From positions 1 through 36,316 of the forward strand of contig CAMFFO010000007.1 of NCBI GenBank assembly GCA_945949735.1: a DNA stretch of 36,316 nucleotides, written 5' to 3'. How positions within the stretch are numbered: position 1 is the stretch's first letter; every line of letters starts with the position of its first letter. The stretch is from an uncultured Clostridia bacterium (lineage in GTDB: Bacteria; Bacillota; Clostridia; Oscillospirales; Oscillospiraceae). The position numbers were made by a program, and so were the translations under genes. Below the pieces are notes generated by a model, which was not told the origin of the DNA, ran no database searches, and saw nothing but the letters and a program-made list of their open reading frames with translations. Positions 9,186-16,927 of this stretch are shown here, piece by piece.

Positions 9186-9971
9186 TTACCGGATGTCCTT
9201 GCGGCGGTATTGCCGGAAGGCGGTGAGGGTTCCGGCGGCGCAGAGGGCCATGCCGATGAGGACGTAGGCGGTGTTCAGCTTCCCATCCGCCAGGATGTCC
9301 GCGCCTTCGGCGTAGCCGTAGGGGGTGATGTACTTGAGGAATTCCGCTTCCTCCGTGATGTTGGCCAGGATGTTCACAAAGTACAGCCCAATGGCGATGC
9401 CCATGCCCGCTCCCAGGCTGCCCCGGCGGCAGAAGGCGGAGATGCCGAAGCAGATGCCGCCCAGCTCCACCTGAACCAGCAGATACGCCAGGTGCAGCAG
9501 CGTCAGCTCCTTCCAGGGGATGGGATCCCCGATGGCCGCGACGGAAACCACCGCCATGGCATAGACCAGCAGATTCAGGATCACAATCTCCAGCATCAGG
9601 GCGGCCAGCTTTCCGGCTACAACCGCGCGGCGGGTGACGGGGTGGGTCAGCAGGAATTCCGCCGTTCCGGTCTGCTCCTCCTTGGAGAGCATTCCCGCGC
9701 CGGTCATGGCGGCGTACAGCGCCCCGCCGATGCCCAGGATGTTGCCGCATTCCACGGCGTAGAAGCCCGTAAGGGTGCCGAAGTTTAAGCGATCCATGCC
9801 GAAGGCCGCCGTGAAGGAGCCCATGGAGGCGAACATGGCGCTGACGTCCGTCATCTGCTGCTCCATCTGAGGATACATCAGGACGCAGATCACCACAAAG
9901 AAGCAGATGCAGCCCGTCCAGATGGCAAGCTGCTTCCAGCCCTGGCGAAGCTCATGACGAAGGATGGTCAT
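9186..9971 (-). CDS. ABC-2 type transporter permease
   Basis: Membrane protein of 261 residues with about six hydrophobic segments. The segment SKEEQTGTAEFLLTHPVTRR (96-115) is the cytoplasmic motif typical of ABC-2 exporters such as the NatB and ABC-2_membrane_3 groups. Its ATG overlaps the TGA of the ATPase (ATGA at 9968-9971), so the two are translationally coupled and form one exporter. The substrate is unknown; such pairs often export antimicrobial compounds, peptides or sodium. A TetR gene lies upstream on the same strand. Confidence 0.9.
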   Translation of the reverse strand: MTILRHELRQGWKQLAIWTGCICFFVVICVLMYPQMEQQMTDVSAMFASMGSFTAAFGMDRLNFGTLTGFYAVECGNILGIGGALYAAMTGAGMLSKEEQTGTAEFLLTHPVTRRAVVAGKLAALMLEIVILNLLVYAMAVVSVAAIGDPIPWKELTLLHLAYLLVQVELGGICFGISAFCRRGSLGAGMGIAIGLYFVNILANITEEAEFLKYITPYGYAEGADILADGKLNTAYVLIGMALCAAGTLTAFRQYRRKDIR

Positions 9972-10846
9972 TTGGATTCCTCCTTTTCATAGTAGTGCAG
10001 GAATACTTCCTCCAGATCCGGTTCCGCGATGGTCAGATCCTCTACCTTTCCTCCCGCAAGGGCATTCAGGAGCATCTGCATATCCCCGCTGTAGAGGAAG
10101 CTGAGTCCCTCCTCGGTCGTGCGGAAGTCCCGGATGCCGGACAGGGCCTGAACCTCCGCCGTGCCCCGGAGGGTGACCCGCCGGGCGTTGGTTCGGGACA
10201 GCTCCTCCACGCTGCCGCAGGCCAGCAAGCCTCCCTCCCGGATGATGGCGGCCCGGGTGCAGTTGTGCTGTATTTCCGACAGCACATGGCTGGAAAGGAA
10301 CACTGTGGCTCCCTCCCGGCTGCGCTCCCGTAAGATGGCGAAGAATTCCCGCTGCATCAGAGGATCCAGACCGCTGGTGGGCTCGTCCAGAATGAGAAGC
10401 TCCGGCTTGTGCTGCAGGGCGCAGACGATGCCCACCTTCTTCCGGTTGCCGAAGGACAGCTCCTCCACCTTTTTTCCGGTGTCCAGCTGCAGCCGCTCAC
10501 ACAGCCCCTCCGCCTCCCGGGCGCAGTCCCGGCCCCGCAGATCCGCCGACAGCTTCAGCACCTCCCGCACCCGCATCCCGGGGTAGAAGGTGGCCTCCGA
10601 GGGGAGGTATCCGGTTCTTGCCAGGATTTCCTTCCGGTTTGCCCCAATGTCCAGCCCCAGCACCCGGGCGGAGCCGGAGGTGGGGGTGATGAGCCCCAGC
10701 AGGCAGCGGATGGTGGTGGATTTTCCCGCCCCGTTGGGGCCGATAAAGCCGAAGAATTCCCCCTGCTCCACCTGCAGGCTCAGCTCCCGGATGCCCCGTG
10801 CCTTGCCGTAAAATTTGGTCAGCTCCTGCGTTTGAATTGCTTCCAT
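9968..10846 (-). CDS. ABC transporter ATP-binding protein (exporter type)
   Basis: ATPase of 292 residues. Walker A GPNGAGKST at 36-44, Walker B LLILDEP at 150-156 followed by TSGLDPL, H-loop FLSSHVLSEIQ. The signature reads LSFGN (130-134) instead of LSGGQ, a variant common in ABC-2 exporters of the CcmA/NatA type. The C-terminal 80 residues form the extra domain seen in that group. Start ATG at 10846 has GAGGGAG close upstream. Partner of the permease encoded next. Confidence 0.93.
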   Translation of the reverse strand: MEAIQTQELTKFYGKARGIRELSLQVEQGEFFGFIGPNGAGKSTTIRCLLGLITPTSGSARVLGLDIGANRKEILARTGYLPSEATFYPGMRVREVLKLSADLRGRDCAREAEGLCERLQLDTGKKVEELSFGNRKKVGIVCALQHKPELLILDEPTSGLDPLMQREFFAILRERSREGATVFLSSHVLSEIQHNCTRAAIIREGGLLACGSVEELSRTNARRVTLRGTAEVQALSGIRDFRTTEEGLSFLYSGDMQMLLNALAGGKVEDLTIAEPDLEEVFLHYYEKEESK

Positions 10847-10910
10847 ATGCTCCCTCTTTTCGTTTCAAATCTGATAGAAAATACTTGTCGGATGAAACCC
10901 GTAAAGCAAT

Positions 10911-11336
10911 AAATTGGTGTTTAGAATTGACAATTAACAATTGACAATTAAGGGATCCCTTCTGGATAAAATATAATGTGCATATCGGCTTGACTCAGCA
11001 AATCGGTAAATTGGTGCTTGAAGTATTCAAATACATTGCGTTTCCACCGTAGGGGCGGATATTATCCGCCCGAAACGTTCCGGTTTTTGAGCATTTCCGG
11101 TGAATGTGCGTGCTATCAATGCGGTAAGGTTGCGGGCGGATACTATCCGCCCCTACGGTGATAGTGTTGTAAACGCCAATTTGTCGTATTGCTGAGTTAA
11201 CCCGATAAGCACAAAACATAATAATTGTGGTCAAAAAACAGGACAATATTTTCAAAAAGACAGGGTTGCGGCACATAATTGTCAACTGTCAATTGTCAAT
11301 TGTCAATTCGGCGAAGCCGTTCAAACACCAATTTAT
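10911..11336. repeat. Family C repeat interrupted by a family B element
   Basis: The left end is AAATTGGTGTTTA followed by repeated AATTGACAATTAAC units; the right end has the complementary AATTGTCAATTGTC units, GGCGAAGCCGTTC and CAAACACCAATTTAT. The middle continues at 11213 after an insertion (10978-11212). The uninterrupted copy at 30553-30736, apart from its own left-end insertion, shows what the empty site looks like. It separates the tetR stop from the ABC operon. Confidence 0.9.
10978..11212. mobile_element. Family B non-autonomous element inserted in family C
   Basis: The outer inverted ends are GTGCATATCGGCTTGACTCA on the left and, as reverse complement of the right, GTGCTTATCGGGTTAACTCA. 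Inside come AAATTGGTGCTTG and TAAACGCCAATTT, then the GC core arms at 11046-11071 and 11134-11159. It is flanked by AAAATATAAT (10968-10977) and AAAACATAAT (11213-11222), a 10-bp duplication with one difference; the other family C copy has this sequence once. It contains no open reading frame, so it would need a transposase encoded elsewhere. Confidence 0.85.
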
Positions 11337-11349
11337 CTGTCTGCGTAAG

Positions 11350-11970
11350 TCAGGGCGAGGGACTTTTGCGCAGATAGACGGACTTCCAGAACGCAATCAT
11401 GGCCTGAAAGTCCCGTTCCATTTTACCATAGTCAATGTCCCCTCGCTGAACCGTTTCCCACAGGTAGCCCTCGGAGGCCCAGTACATATCCTGGTACATC
11501 ATCCGGATGTCCAGGCCGGGGATGAACTGCTCCGGATCCAGATTCAGCAGGGTGCGGCTGGCCTTGAACTGGAAATGCTTCTGGTAGCTGGCCTGAATGG
11601 CGGCGCAGATCTCCGGATCCTTTTCGTAGAAGGCCCGGATGGTGAAGCTCCCCATGTGGGGGTATCGCCGGAGGATCTCCATCTTGGCCTGCATCCCCCG
11701 GTACATACTCTCGAAGAGATCCTTCTGGGCGTAGCATTCATATTTGGTCAGGTATTCAATGGTAATCTCGGCGCATTTTTCCCACAGGAACAGGTACAGC
11801 TCCTTCTTGTTGCGGAAGTAGTGAAAGAGCAGGGATTTGCTGATACCCGCCTCGGCGGCGATCTCGCTCATAGGGCTTTTCTTGTAGGAGTTCTGGGAGA
11901 ACACCCGATAGCCCGCGTTGAGGATGGCCTCCTGCTTTTGCGCGGGCAGGGAGAAGAATTTTTCATTCAC
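11350..11970 (-). CDS. TetR/AcrR family transcriptional regulator
   Basis: Regulator of 206 residues. The N-terminal helix-turn-helix reads IAAEAGISKSLLFHYFRNKKELYLFL, the usual TetR DNA-binding domain, and the rest is an all-helical ligand domain with no recognisable specificity. I start it at GTG 11970, eight bases behind AAGGAGG, giving MNEKFFSLPAQKQEAIL; frames starting further upstream lack a ribosome binding site. It is in the same orientation as the ABC exporter genes, now separated from them by a nested repeat, and probably controls them. A dyad in its own leader suggests autoregulation. Confidence 0.92.
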   Translation of the reverse strand: MNEKFFSLPAQKQEAILNAGYRVFSQNSYKKSPMSEIAAEAGISKSLLFHYFRNKKELYLFLWEKCAEITIEYLTKYECYAQKDLFESMYRGMQAKMEILRRYPHMGSFTIRAFYEKDPEICAAIQASYQKHFQFKASRTLLNLDPEQFIPGLDIRMMYQDMYWASEGYLWETVQRGDIDYGKMERDFQAMIAFWKSVYLRKSPSP

Positions 11971-11983
11971 GGCTCGCACCTCC

Positions 11984-12023
11984 TTAACCGATCCGGTCAA
12001 TACCCATTATATCCCGTTGACCG
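11984..12023 (-). promoter_or_regulatory. tetR promoter with likely operator
   Basis: On the minus strand a perfect TATAAT lies at 12011-12006; the -35 is weak. Just downstream is the near-perfect 17-bp dyad TTAACCG-ATC-CGGTCAA (11984-12000), and a third half-site TTGACCG lies at 12017-12023 upstream of the -10. This arrangement fits repression by the TetR protein encoded next. Confidence 0.65.
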
Positions 12024-12107
12024 TTTTTGGGAAGGCCCCCGGAGAAAAAAGTTGACAGGGAACAAAAAACAAGCCCCTTCGGGACGGTGAAAATGCGTTG
12101 GGGCGGG

Positions 12108-12364
12108 AAATTGGGGCTTGTCGGGCTGATGACAGGAAAATACCTTCCCCCGGGGGGAAGGGGGACCGCGAAGCGGTGGATGAGGAACGGCGACCGCTGT
12201 AGAATGCTGAGTAGTTCCAATTCTTTGAAATTCGTCCAAATGTTGTACCGTAATTCCTGCCGCTGCGGAAAATTTCAGGTTTCGCCATTCCTCATCCGCC
12301 CCTTCGGGGCACCTTCCCCCCGGGGGAAGGTATTGCTTTCCGTCAGCCCTACAAATACCAATTT
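12108..12364. repeat. Family E repeat
   Basis: The ends are AAATTGGGGCTTGT and, inverted on the right, AAATTGGTATTTGT, with a further shared GGGCTGA. The core begins ACCTTCCCCCGGGGGGAAGG, runs through a CGGTGGATGAGGAA-type sequence, and returns as CCTCATCCGCCCCTTCGGGG and a mirrored CCTTCC palindrome. It fills most of the gap between tetR and transketolase, which has no other gene. About 40 bp at each end are homologous to one another. Confidence 0.85.
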
Positions 12365-12400
12365 GTCTGTTTGTTGAGCCAAAGTTGCCTTTGGGCATTG

Positions 12401-12432
12401 AAATCGCCCCTCTCCGCTTTGGGAGAGGGGCG
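12401..12432 (-). terminator. Terminator of the transketolase operon
   Basis: The stem CGCCCCTCTCC with GGAGAGGGGCG (12405-12415 and 12422-12432) lies immediately after the stop at 12438. In the gene direction it is followed by ATTTC, a short T tract. Confidence 0.75.
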
Positions 12433-12437
12433 GGGTA

Positions 12438-13379
12438 TTATTTGCAGAAATCCCGGGCAACCTCTGTAATGTGCTCGGCGCTGAGGCCGAAGGCTTTCAG
12501 CAGAGGCACGGCGGGGCCGGAGTGGCCGAATTCGTCGTTGACGCCGATGCGCCGTACCGGGGTGGGCAGACGCTCACTCAGCAGGCCGCACACCGCCTCG
12601 CCCAGACCGCCGATGACGGAGTGCTCCTCGCAGGTGATGACCTTGCCGCACTTGGCAGCAGCCGCAAGCACCAGCTCCTCGTCCAGGGGTTTCACGGTGG
12701 GCAGATTCACCACCATGGGGCGGATGCCTTCTGCCTCCAGGGCTTCGGCGGCCTGGAGTGCCTCGTAGACCATCAGGCCCGTGGCGAGAATGGCCACGTC
12801 CGCGCCGTCGCGGAGCACCTCGCCCTTGCCGATCTGGAAGGAGTAGCCCTCCTCCTCATGGAACACGGGCACTGCCAGACGGCCGAAGCGCAGGTACACG
12901 GGGCCTTCGTATTCGTAGGCGGCCTTCACCGCGGCCCGGGCCTCCACATCGTCGGCGGGGCAGATGACCACCATGCCGGGGATGGAGCGCATGAGGGCAA
13001 AGTCCTCGCAGCACTGATGGCTGGCGCCGTCCTCGCCTACGGAAATGCCGCCGTGGGTGGCGCCGATCTTTACGTTCAGATGGGGGTAGCCGATGGAGTT
13101 GCGCACCTGCTCAAAGGCCCGTCCGGAGGCGAACATGGCGAAGGAGCTGGCAAAGGGCACCAGACCCGTGGTGCTCAGACCCGCGGCCACGCACATCATA
13201 TTGGCCTCGGCAATGCCGCAGTCAAAATGCCGGTCGGGGAACTCCTTCTGAAATACGCCGGTTTTGGTGGCATTGGCCAGATCCGCGTCCAAAACCACAA
13301 CATTCTCATGCTCCCGGCCCAGCTCCACCAGAGCCTTGCCATAGCTGTCCCGGGTGGCGATTTTCTTTACATCTGCCAT
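12438..13379 (-). CDS. Transketolase, C-terminal subunit
   Basis: Protein of 313 residues matching the pyrimidine-binding and C-terminal domains of transketolase. HFDCGIAEANM places the catalytic Glu at 58, followed by AAGLSTTGLVPFASSFAMF and GATHGGISVGEDGASHQ. It cannot act alone, as the diphosphate-binding half is encoded by the gene just upstream (one base between stop and start). Two-chain transketolases are common in Bacillota and archaea. The enzyme interconverts pentose and triose/hexose phosphates and would connect to ribose 5-phosphate formed by the nearby nucleoside locus, though it is a separate operon. Confidence 0.95.
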   Translation of the reverse strand: MADVKKIATRDSYGKALVELGREHENVVVLDADLANATKTGVFQKEFPDRHFDCGIAEANMMCVAAGLSTTGLVPFASSFAMFASGRAFEQVRNSIGYPHLNVKIGATHGGISVGEDGASHQCCEDFALMRSIPGMVVICPADDVEARAAVKAAYEYEGPVYLRFGRLAVPVFHEEEGYSFQIGKGEVLRDGADVAILATGLMVYEALQAAEALEAEGIRPMVVNLPTVKPLDEELVLAAAAKCGKVITCEEHSVIGGLGEAVCGLLSERLPTPVRRIGVNDEFGHSGPAVPLLKAFGLSAEHITEVARDFCK

Positions 13380-13380
13380 C

Positions 13381-14226
13381 TTACGCGCCCTCCAATTCCC
13401 TGAGCGCCGCGCTCAGCTCGTTCATGGCCTGCTCATACTCGGCATCGTTGGGGGCCTTGCCGTGCCAGCCCACGTTATTCTCCATGAAGCTTACGCCCTT
13501 GCCCTTGGTGGACTTGAGGACGATGGCGCTGGGCTGGCCCTTGACGGTTCTGGCCTCGCGGAAGGCGTCCTCGATCTGGTCAAAGTCGTGGGCGTCGATG
13601 GTGCGGACGTGGAAGCCGAAGGCCTGGAGCTTCTCGTCAATGGGGTAGGGGCTCATGACCTTGGAGACCGGGCCGTCGATCTGCAGGCCGTTGTTGTCCA
13701 CGATGACCACGAAATTGTCCAGCTTGTAGTGGGCGGCGAACATACAGGCCTCCCAGACCTGGCCCTCCTGAATCTCGCCGTCGCCCAGCAGGGTGTAGAC
13801 CCGGGAGGAGCTTCCCTGATGCTTCAGGCCCAGGGCCATGCCCGCTGCGCAGGAGATTCCCTGGCCAAGGGAGCCGGTGGACATATCCACGCCGGGAACT
13901 GTGTTCATATTGGGATGGCCCTGGAGATAGCTGTCAATGTGACGCAGGGTGGGAAGATCCTCCACGGGGAAGAAGCCCCGCTGAGCCAGCGCCGCGTACA
14001 GACCGGGGGCGGTATGGCCCTTCGAAAGCACAAACCGATCCCTGCCTTCCCATTTGGGATTCCTGGGGTCGATGGAGAGTTCCTTGAAATACAGATAGGT
14101 GAACACATCCGCCGCGGACAGGCTGCCGCCGGGATGGCCCGCTTTGGCGCCGTGGGTTCCCTCAATCACGCCCATACGCACCTTGCAGGCCGTGATTTGA
14201 AGCGCCCTTTTTTCCTCAGTTGTCAT
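13381..14226 (-). CDS. Transketolase, N-terminal (thiamine diphosphate) subunit
   Basis: Protein of 281 residues with the thiamine diphosphate/Mg motif GDGEIQEGQVWEA starting at 148 and ending in DNN (177-179). HPGGSLSAAD (31-40) and SKGHTAPGLYAAL (68-80) are conserved substrate and cofactor residues. Start ATG at 14226 lies behind GGAGG. It is first in a two-gene operon with the C-terminal subunit. Confidence 0.95.
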   Translation of the reverse strand: MTTEEKRALQITACKVRMGVIEGTHGAKAGHPGGSLSAADVFTYLYFKELSIDPRNPKWEGRDRFVLSKGHTAPGLYAALAQRGFFPVEDLPTLRHIDSYLQGHPNMNTVPGVDMSTGSLGQGISCAAGMALGLKHQGSSSRVYTLLGDGEIQEGQVWEACMFAAHYKLDNFVVIVDNNGLQIDGPVSKVMSPYPIDEKLQAFGFHVRTIDAHDFDQIEDAFREARTVKGQPSAIVLKSTKGKGVSFMENNVGWHGKAPNDAEYEQAMNELSAALRELEGA

Positions 14227-14261
14227 GGGTATCCTCCTTGCGCAAATTTCTATACGCTATC

Positions 14262-14291
14262 AGTATACATTCCATTGGCGGGGGTTGTCAA
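14262..14291 (-). promoter_or_regulatory. Promoter of the transketolase operon
   Basis: On the minus strand a perfect TTGACA (14291-14286) and TATACT (14267-14262) are 18 bases apart. It lies back to back with the promoter of the VanY-like gene. Confidence 0.8.
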
Positions 14292-14304
14292 CCATTTCGC
14301 GGAC

Positions 14305-14333
14305 TTGAATTTGACCGCGGAACATGGTACAAT
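14305..14333 (+). promoter_or_regulatory. Promoter of the VanY-like gene
   Basis: TTGAAT (14305-14310) and TACAAT (14328-14333) are exactly 17 bases apart, giving a start near 14340 and a short leader before the GGGGAGGG ribosome binding site. Confidence 0.7.
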
Positions 14334-14361
14334 ACCCGTAATCTATGAGGGGAGGGAAATT

Positions 14362-15642
14362 ATGCGAAAATCCGTAAAAATCCTCCTGACAATTCTGCTG
14401 AGCCTGATTCTGACGCTTGCGGCGGCGGCAGCGCTCTGGTACTGGTACGATACCCATGTGGATCGGGGCGGCTGGGCGGAAAGCGGAGGTGTATACTACT
14501 ATAAGGACTTCCGGGGGAATCCCGTTTCCGGCTGGCAGGACATTGAGGGCAACCGCTATTATTTCTCCCCGACGGACAATTCCATGGCCACCTACTGGCA
14601 CGAGGTGGACGGAAAGCGGTACTATTTCAGCGGAGACGGCACCCTGGACACCGGCTTCTGGGACATCGGCGGCAAACGGTACTATCTGGAGCCCGAGGGC
14701 CCGATGTACACCGGCTGGCTGGATTGGGAGGGACGGAGGTTCTACTTCGGTTCCGACGGCGCCATGGTCACCTCCTGGCAGGACATCGATGGAGCGCGCT
14801 ACCACTTCCGGGAAAACGGCATCCTGGATACCGGCCTCGTTCGGATCGGCGGCGGGGAGTACAAGTTCCTGGAGGACGGCGCCATGTACACCGGCTGGGA
14901 CACCCTGGAGGGCGAGATGGTCTACTACCTGCCCGAGGGGCCCATGGCCACCCGCTGGCAGGAAATTGACGGCAAGCTCTATTACTTCGGCTCCGACGGC
15001 GTGATGCGGACGGGCTGGCTGAGCCAGGGCGGGGATCAGTATTACCTTCAGGCCGACGGCTCCGCCGCGGTGGGCCCCACCGAGATCGACGGGGAAATGC
15101 ACTATTTCAGCCCCGGGGGAATCCACGTGATTCTGGTGAATGAAACCCATCCGGTGCCCAGCTACTACACCATGGAACTGAAAACCGTGGAGGGCTGGAA
15201 CCAGGTGTCCACGGTGTGCTACTCGGCGCTGGTTCGGATGCTGGCAGACTGCCGGCAGACGGGCATCGAGGTGGTTTTTAATTCCGCCTACCGTACCATC
15301 GCCCAGCAGACGGAGATCCTGGAGCTGAGAACAAAGGAGTACCAGGAAAAGGGAATGTCTTACGAGCAAGCCTACGCCAAGGCCCGGGAGACGGTGGCCC
15401 TTCCCGGCACCAGCGAGCACCATCTGGGCCTGGCAGTGGATCTTCTGGGGGACGAGGCCATTGCCTGGCTGAACGAGCACTGCTGGGAGTACGGCTTCAT
15501 CGTCCGCTACCGGGCGGAGAAGGCGGAGATCACCGGCATTATCGACGAGCCCTGGCATTTCCGCTATGTAGGCGTAAAGGCAGCCATGGAGCTGAAGGAT
15601 TCGGACCTGTGCCTGGAGGAATACCTGGGCGCGGTGGAGTAA
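14362..15642 (+). CDS. VanY-type D,D-carboxypeptidase with cell-wall-binding repeats
   Basis: Predicted cell-surface enzyme of 426 residues. An N-terminal signal or anchor (residues about 4-28) is followed by eight or nine repeats of roughly 20 residues of the GW-x-D-I-x-G-x-x-YYF-x-x-x-G type (about 35-255), the choline/glucan-binding repeat class. The C-terminal domain is peptidase M15B: SEHHLGLAVD (351-360) supplies metal ligands His353 and Asp360, and EPWH (396-399) supplies the catalytic Glu396 and third ligand His399. It would trim the terminal D-Ala of cell-wall peptides while bound to wall polymer. Start ATG at 14362 is set by GGGGAGGG and the signal peptide. It has its own promoter and terminator. 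Confidence 0.93.
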   Translation: MRKSVKILLTILLSLILTLAAAAALWYWYDTHVDRGGWAESGGVYYYKDFRGNPVSGWQDIEGNRYYFSPTDNSMATYWHEVDGKRYYFSGDGTLDTGFWDIGGKRYYLEPEGPMYTGWLDWEGRRFYFGSDGAMVTSWQDIDGARYHFRENGILDTGLVRIGGGEYKFLEDGAMYTGWDTLEGEMVYYLPEGPMATRWQEIDGKLYYFGSDGVMRTGWLSQGGDQYYLQADGSAAVGPTEIDGEMHYFSPGGIHVILVNETHPVPSYYTMELKTVEGWNQVSTVCYSALVRMLADCRQTGIEVVFNSAYRTIAQQTEILELRTKEYQEKGMSYEQAYAKARETVALPGTSEHHLGLAVDLLGDEAIAWLNEHCWEYGFIVRYRAEKAEITGIIDEPWHFRYVGVKAAMELKDSDLCLEEYLGAVE

Positions 15643-15644
15643 TC

Positions 15645-15677
15645 AAAAACAGACGGCGGACAGCCGTCTGTTTTTTC
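15645..15677 (+). terminator. Terminator of the VanY-like gene
   Basis: Perfect 9-bp stem ACAGACGGC with GCCGTCTGT (15649-15657 and 15663-15671), then six T. It starts a few bases after the stop, and A and T runs on both sides make it potentially bidirectional. Confidence 0.93.
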
Positions 15678-15705
15678 GTTGGGATACTGGAAGGAGGAGA
15701 ATAAA

Positions 15706-15762
15706 ATGGAGCTTGCCGCTCTGCCACAAAGTTTCCTGTCATTTTACGACCAGACCGCTTAA
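15706..15762 (+). pseudogene. 18-codon reading frame cut short by a repeat
   Basis: A strong AAGGAGG stands seven bases before ATG, followed by 18 codons (MELAALPQSFLSFYDQTA) and a TAA. From about codon 10 the sequence is that of the family A-like repeat core. It looks like the 5' end of a gene whose remainder was lost when the repeat entered, but the good ribosome binding site could also be chance. No homology is recognisable. Confidence 0.3.
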
Positions 15763-15842
15763 GTGGTCGTAAAATGACAGGCAATTCGGGACGCTGTCCG
15801 ACAATCACCAATTCGTCGTACTGCTGAGATAACCCGATAAGC
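15735..15842. repeat. Divergent family A core with outer terminus on one side
   Basis: CCTGTCATTTTACGACCA is inverted as TGGTCGTAAAATGACAGG (15735-15781), a relative of the CTGTCATTGCGA core. To the right follow CACCAATT and the outer terminus TGCTGAGATAACCCGATAAG, the same as that of the 10978-11212 element. The matching left terminus is missing. Confidence 0.7.
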
Positions 15843-15849
15843 ATATAAT

Positions 15850-15913
15850 GCAACACCGCGCAATGGGGATTGCGGGCTTCGGCGGATCTTTTACCCCATT
15901 ATGCGGCGTTGCC
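15850..15913. repeat. Family D repeat, short copy
   Basis: Begins GCAACACCGCGCAAT and ends with the inverted ATTATGCGGCGTTGC. The interior contains GCGGATCTTTT, as in the copies near 29401. It follows directly on the outer terminus of the preceding repeat. The rest of the gap up to 16005 holds nothing I recognise. Confidence 0.7.
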
Positions 15914-16005
15914 TTAAGTAACTGCCTCGGCATAGGATCATTTTGAGCGGCATAAAGGAAAATGCAAGGGGGAAATCTGGTTTTCTGCCCGAATGTTTCC
16001 GGGAT

Positions 16006-16899
16006 TCATTTGCCGGTGAGAAGAAATTCTTCTACCTGGGCCATGGTGGGGACGGACGCGGCCGCGCCGATCTGGGTGACGGACAGTGCTGCCGCCGCGC
16101 AGGCGAATCTCAGGGCATCCTCCGCGGGGAAGCCCTGGACGGTCAGCCCCAGAAAAAACCCGGTAAAGGTATCTCCGGCCCCGGTGGTATCCACGGCGTT
16201 CACCCGGAAGGCGTCCTGGTGAATTCGCCGGGATTCTTCGGCGTAGAGGACCCCTTTGCTGCCCAGTGTCAGAACTACATGCATATGGGGGTAACGTGCC
16301 AGCAGGTAATCGACGATCCTGTCGGGCTCTTCCTCACCGCTGATCTGGAATCCTTCGGTCTCATTAATCAGAAGATAGCTTACCGCATCAAATGGAAAGG
16401 ACTCCAGCTCCGGGGAGTACGGGGAGGGGTTGAACGCCAGAGTCAGATGCCTCGCGGCGCACTGCCTGGCGATGTATTCCACCTGGCTGGTTTCATTCTG
16501 AATCAGCACCAGTACATCGTCCCGAAACAGATCCAGAGTTTCATCCACCATGGCCTGGGTCAGTGCGCCGTTGGAGCCGCTGTGGATAATGATGCTGTTT
16601 TGACCCTCTCGATTGACTTGAATGATGGCGTGGCCGTTCACGGTATCCACGGTTTTCAGGTAATCCGTTCGGACACCGGACTGTTCCAGAAGATCCACAA
16701 GCATACTGCCGTCCTTTCCGGCGCACCCGGCGTGGTAGACCTCGGCGCCGGATTTCGCCAGAGAAATGGACTGGTTCAGTCCCTTCCCACCAGGGGAGTA
16801 CTGCAGAGCCTGGGAGGCGATGGTTTCGCCGGGGGCAGTAATGTGGTCGACCCGGTAGATATGGTCGATGTTCATAGATCCGAAGTTCAGAATGGGCAT
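16006..16899 (-). CDS. PfkB-family carbohydrate kinase, ribokinase-like
   Basis: Cytosolic sugar kinase of 297 residues. The N-terminal substrate motif reads GGKGLNQ (37-43), NETE is at 179-182, and the ATP/anion-hole motif DTTGAGDTF (237-245) contains the catalytic base Asp243. Length and motif order fit ribokinase. I start it at ATG 16899, eight bases behind AGGAG, giving MPILNFGSMNIDHIYRV; the ORF can be extended to 16956 without a ribosome binding site. It is last in the nucleoside operon, 28 bases after the amidohydrolase stop, so its likely job is to phosphorylate the ribose released by the hydrolases. Another pentose or a nucleoside is possible. Confidence 0.9.
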   Translation of the reverse strand: MPILNFGSMNIDHIYRVDHITAPGETIASQALQYSPGGKGLNQSISLAKSGAEVYHAGCAGKDGSMLVDLLEQSGVRTDYLKTVDTVNGHAIIQVNREGQNSIIIHSGSNGALTQAMVDETLDLFRDDVLVLIQNETSQVEYIARQCAARHLTLAFNPSPYSPELESFPFDAVSYLLINETEGFQISGEEEPDRIVDYLLARYPHMHVVLTLGSKGVLYAEESRRIHQDAFRVNAVDTTGAGDTFTGFFLGLTVQGFPAEDALRFACAAAALSVTQIGAAASVPTMAQVEEFLLTGK

Positions 16900-16927
16900 A
16901 ATCCAATCTCCTTTCATTGAAACATCA

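Noticed and set aside
12400..12500. DXP synthase instead of split transketolase
   Set aside because: The two-gene order, the lengths (281 and 313) and the GDGEIQEGQVWEA and GIAEANM motifs fit two-subunit transketolase; DXP synthase is normally a single chain of about 620 residues.
13354..14361. Long upstream extension of the VanY-like reading frame
   Set aside because: The extension is antisense to transketolase. The signal peptide, ribosome binding site and promoter all place the start at 14362.
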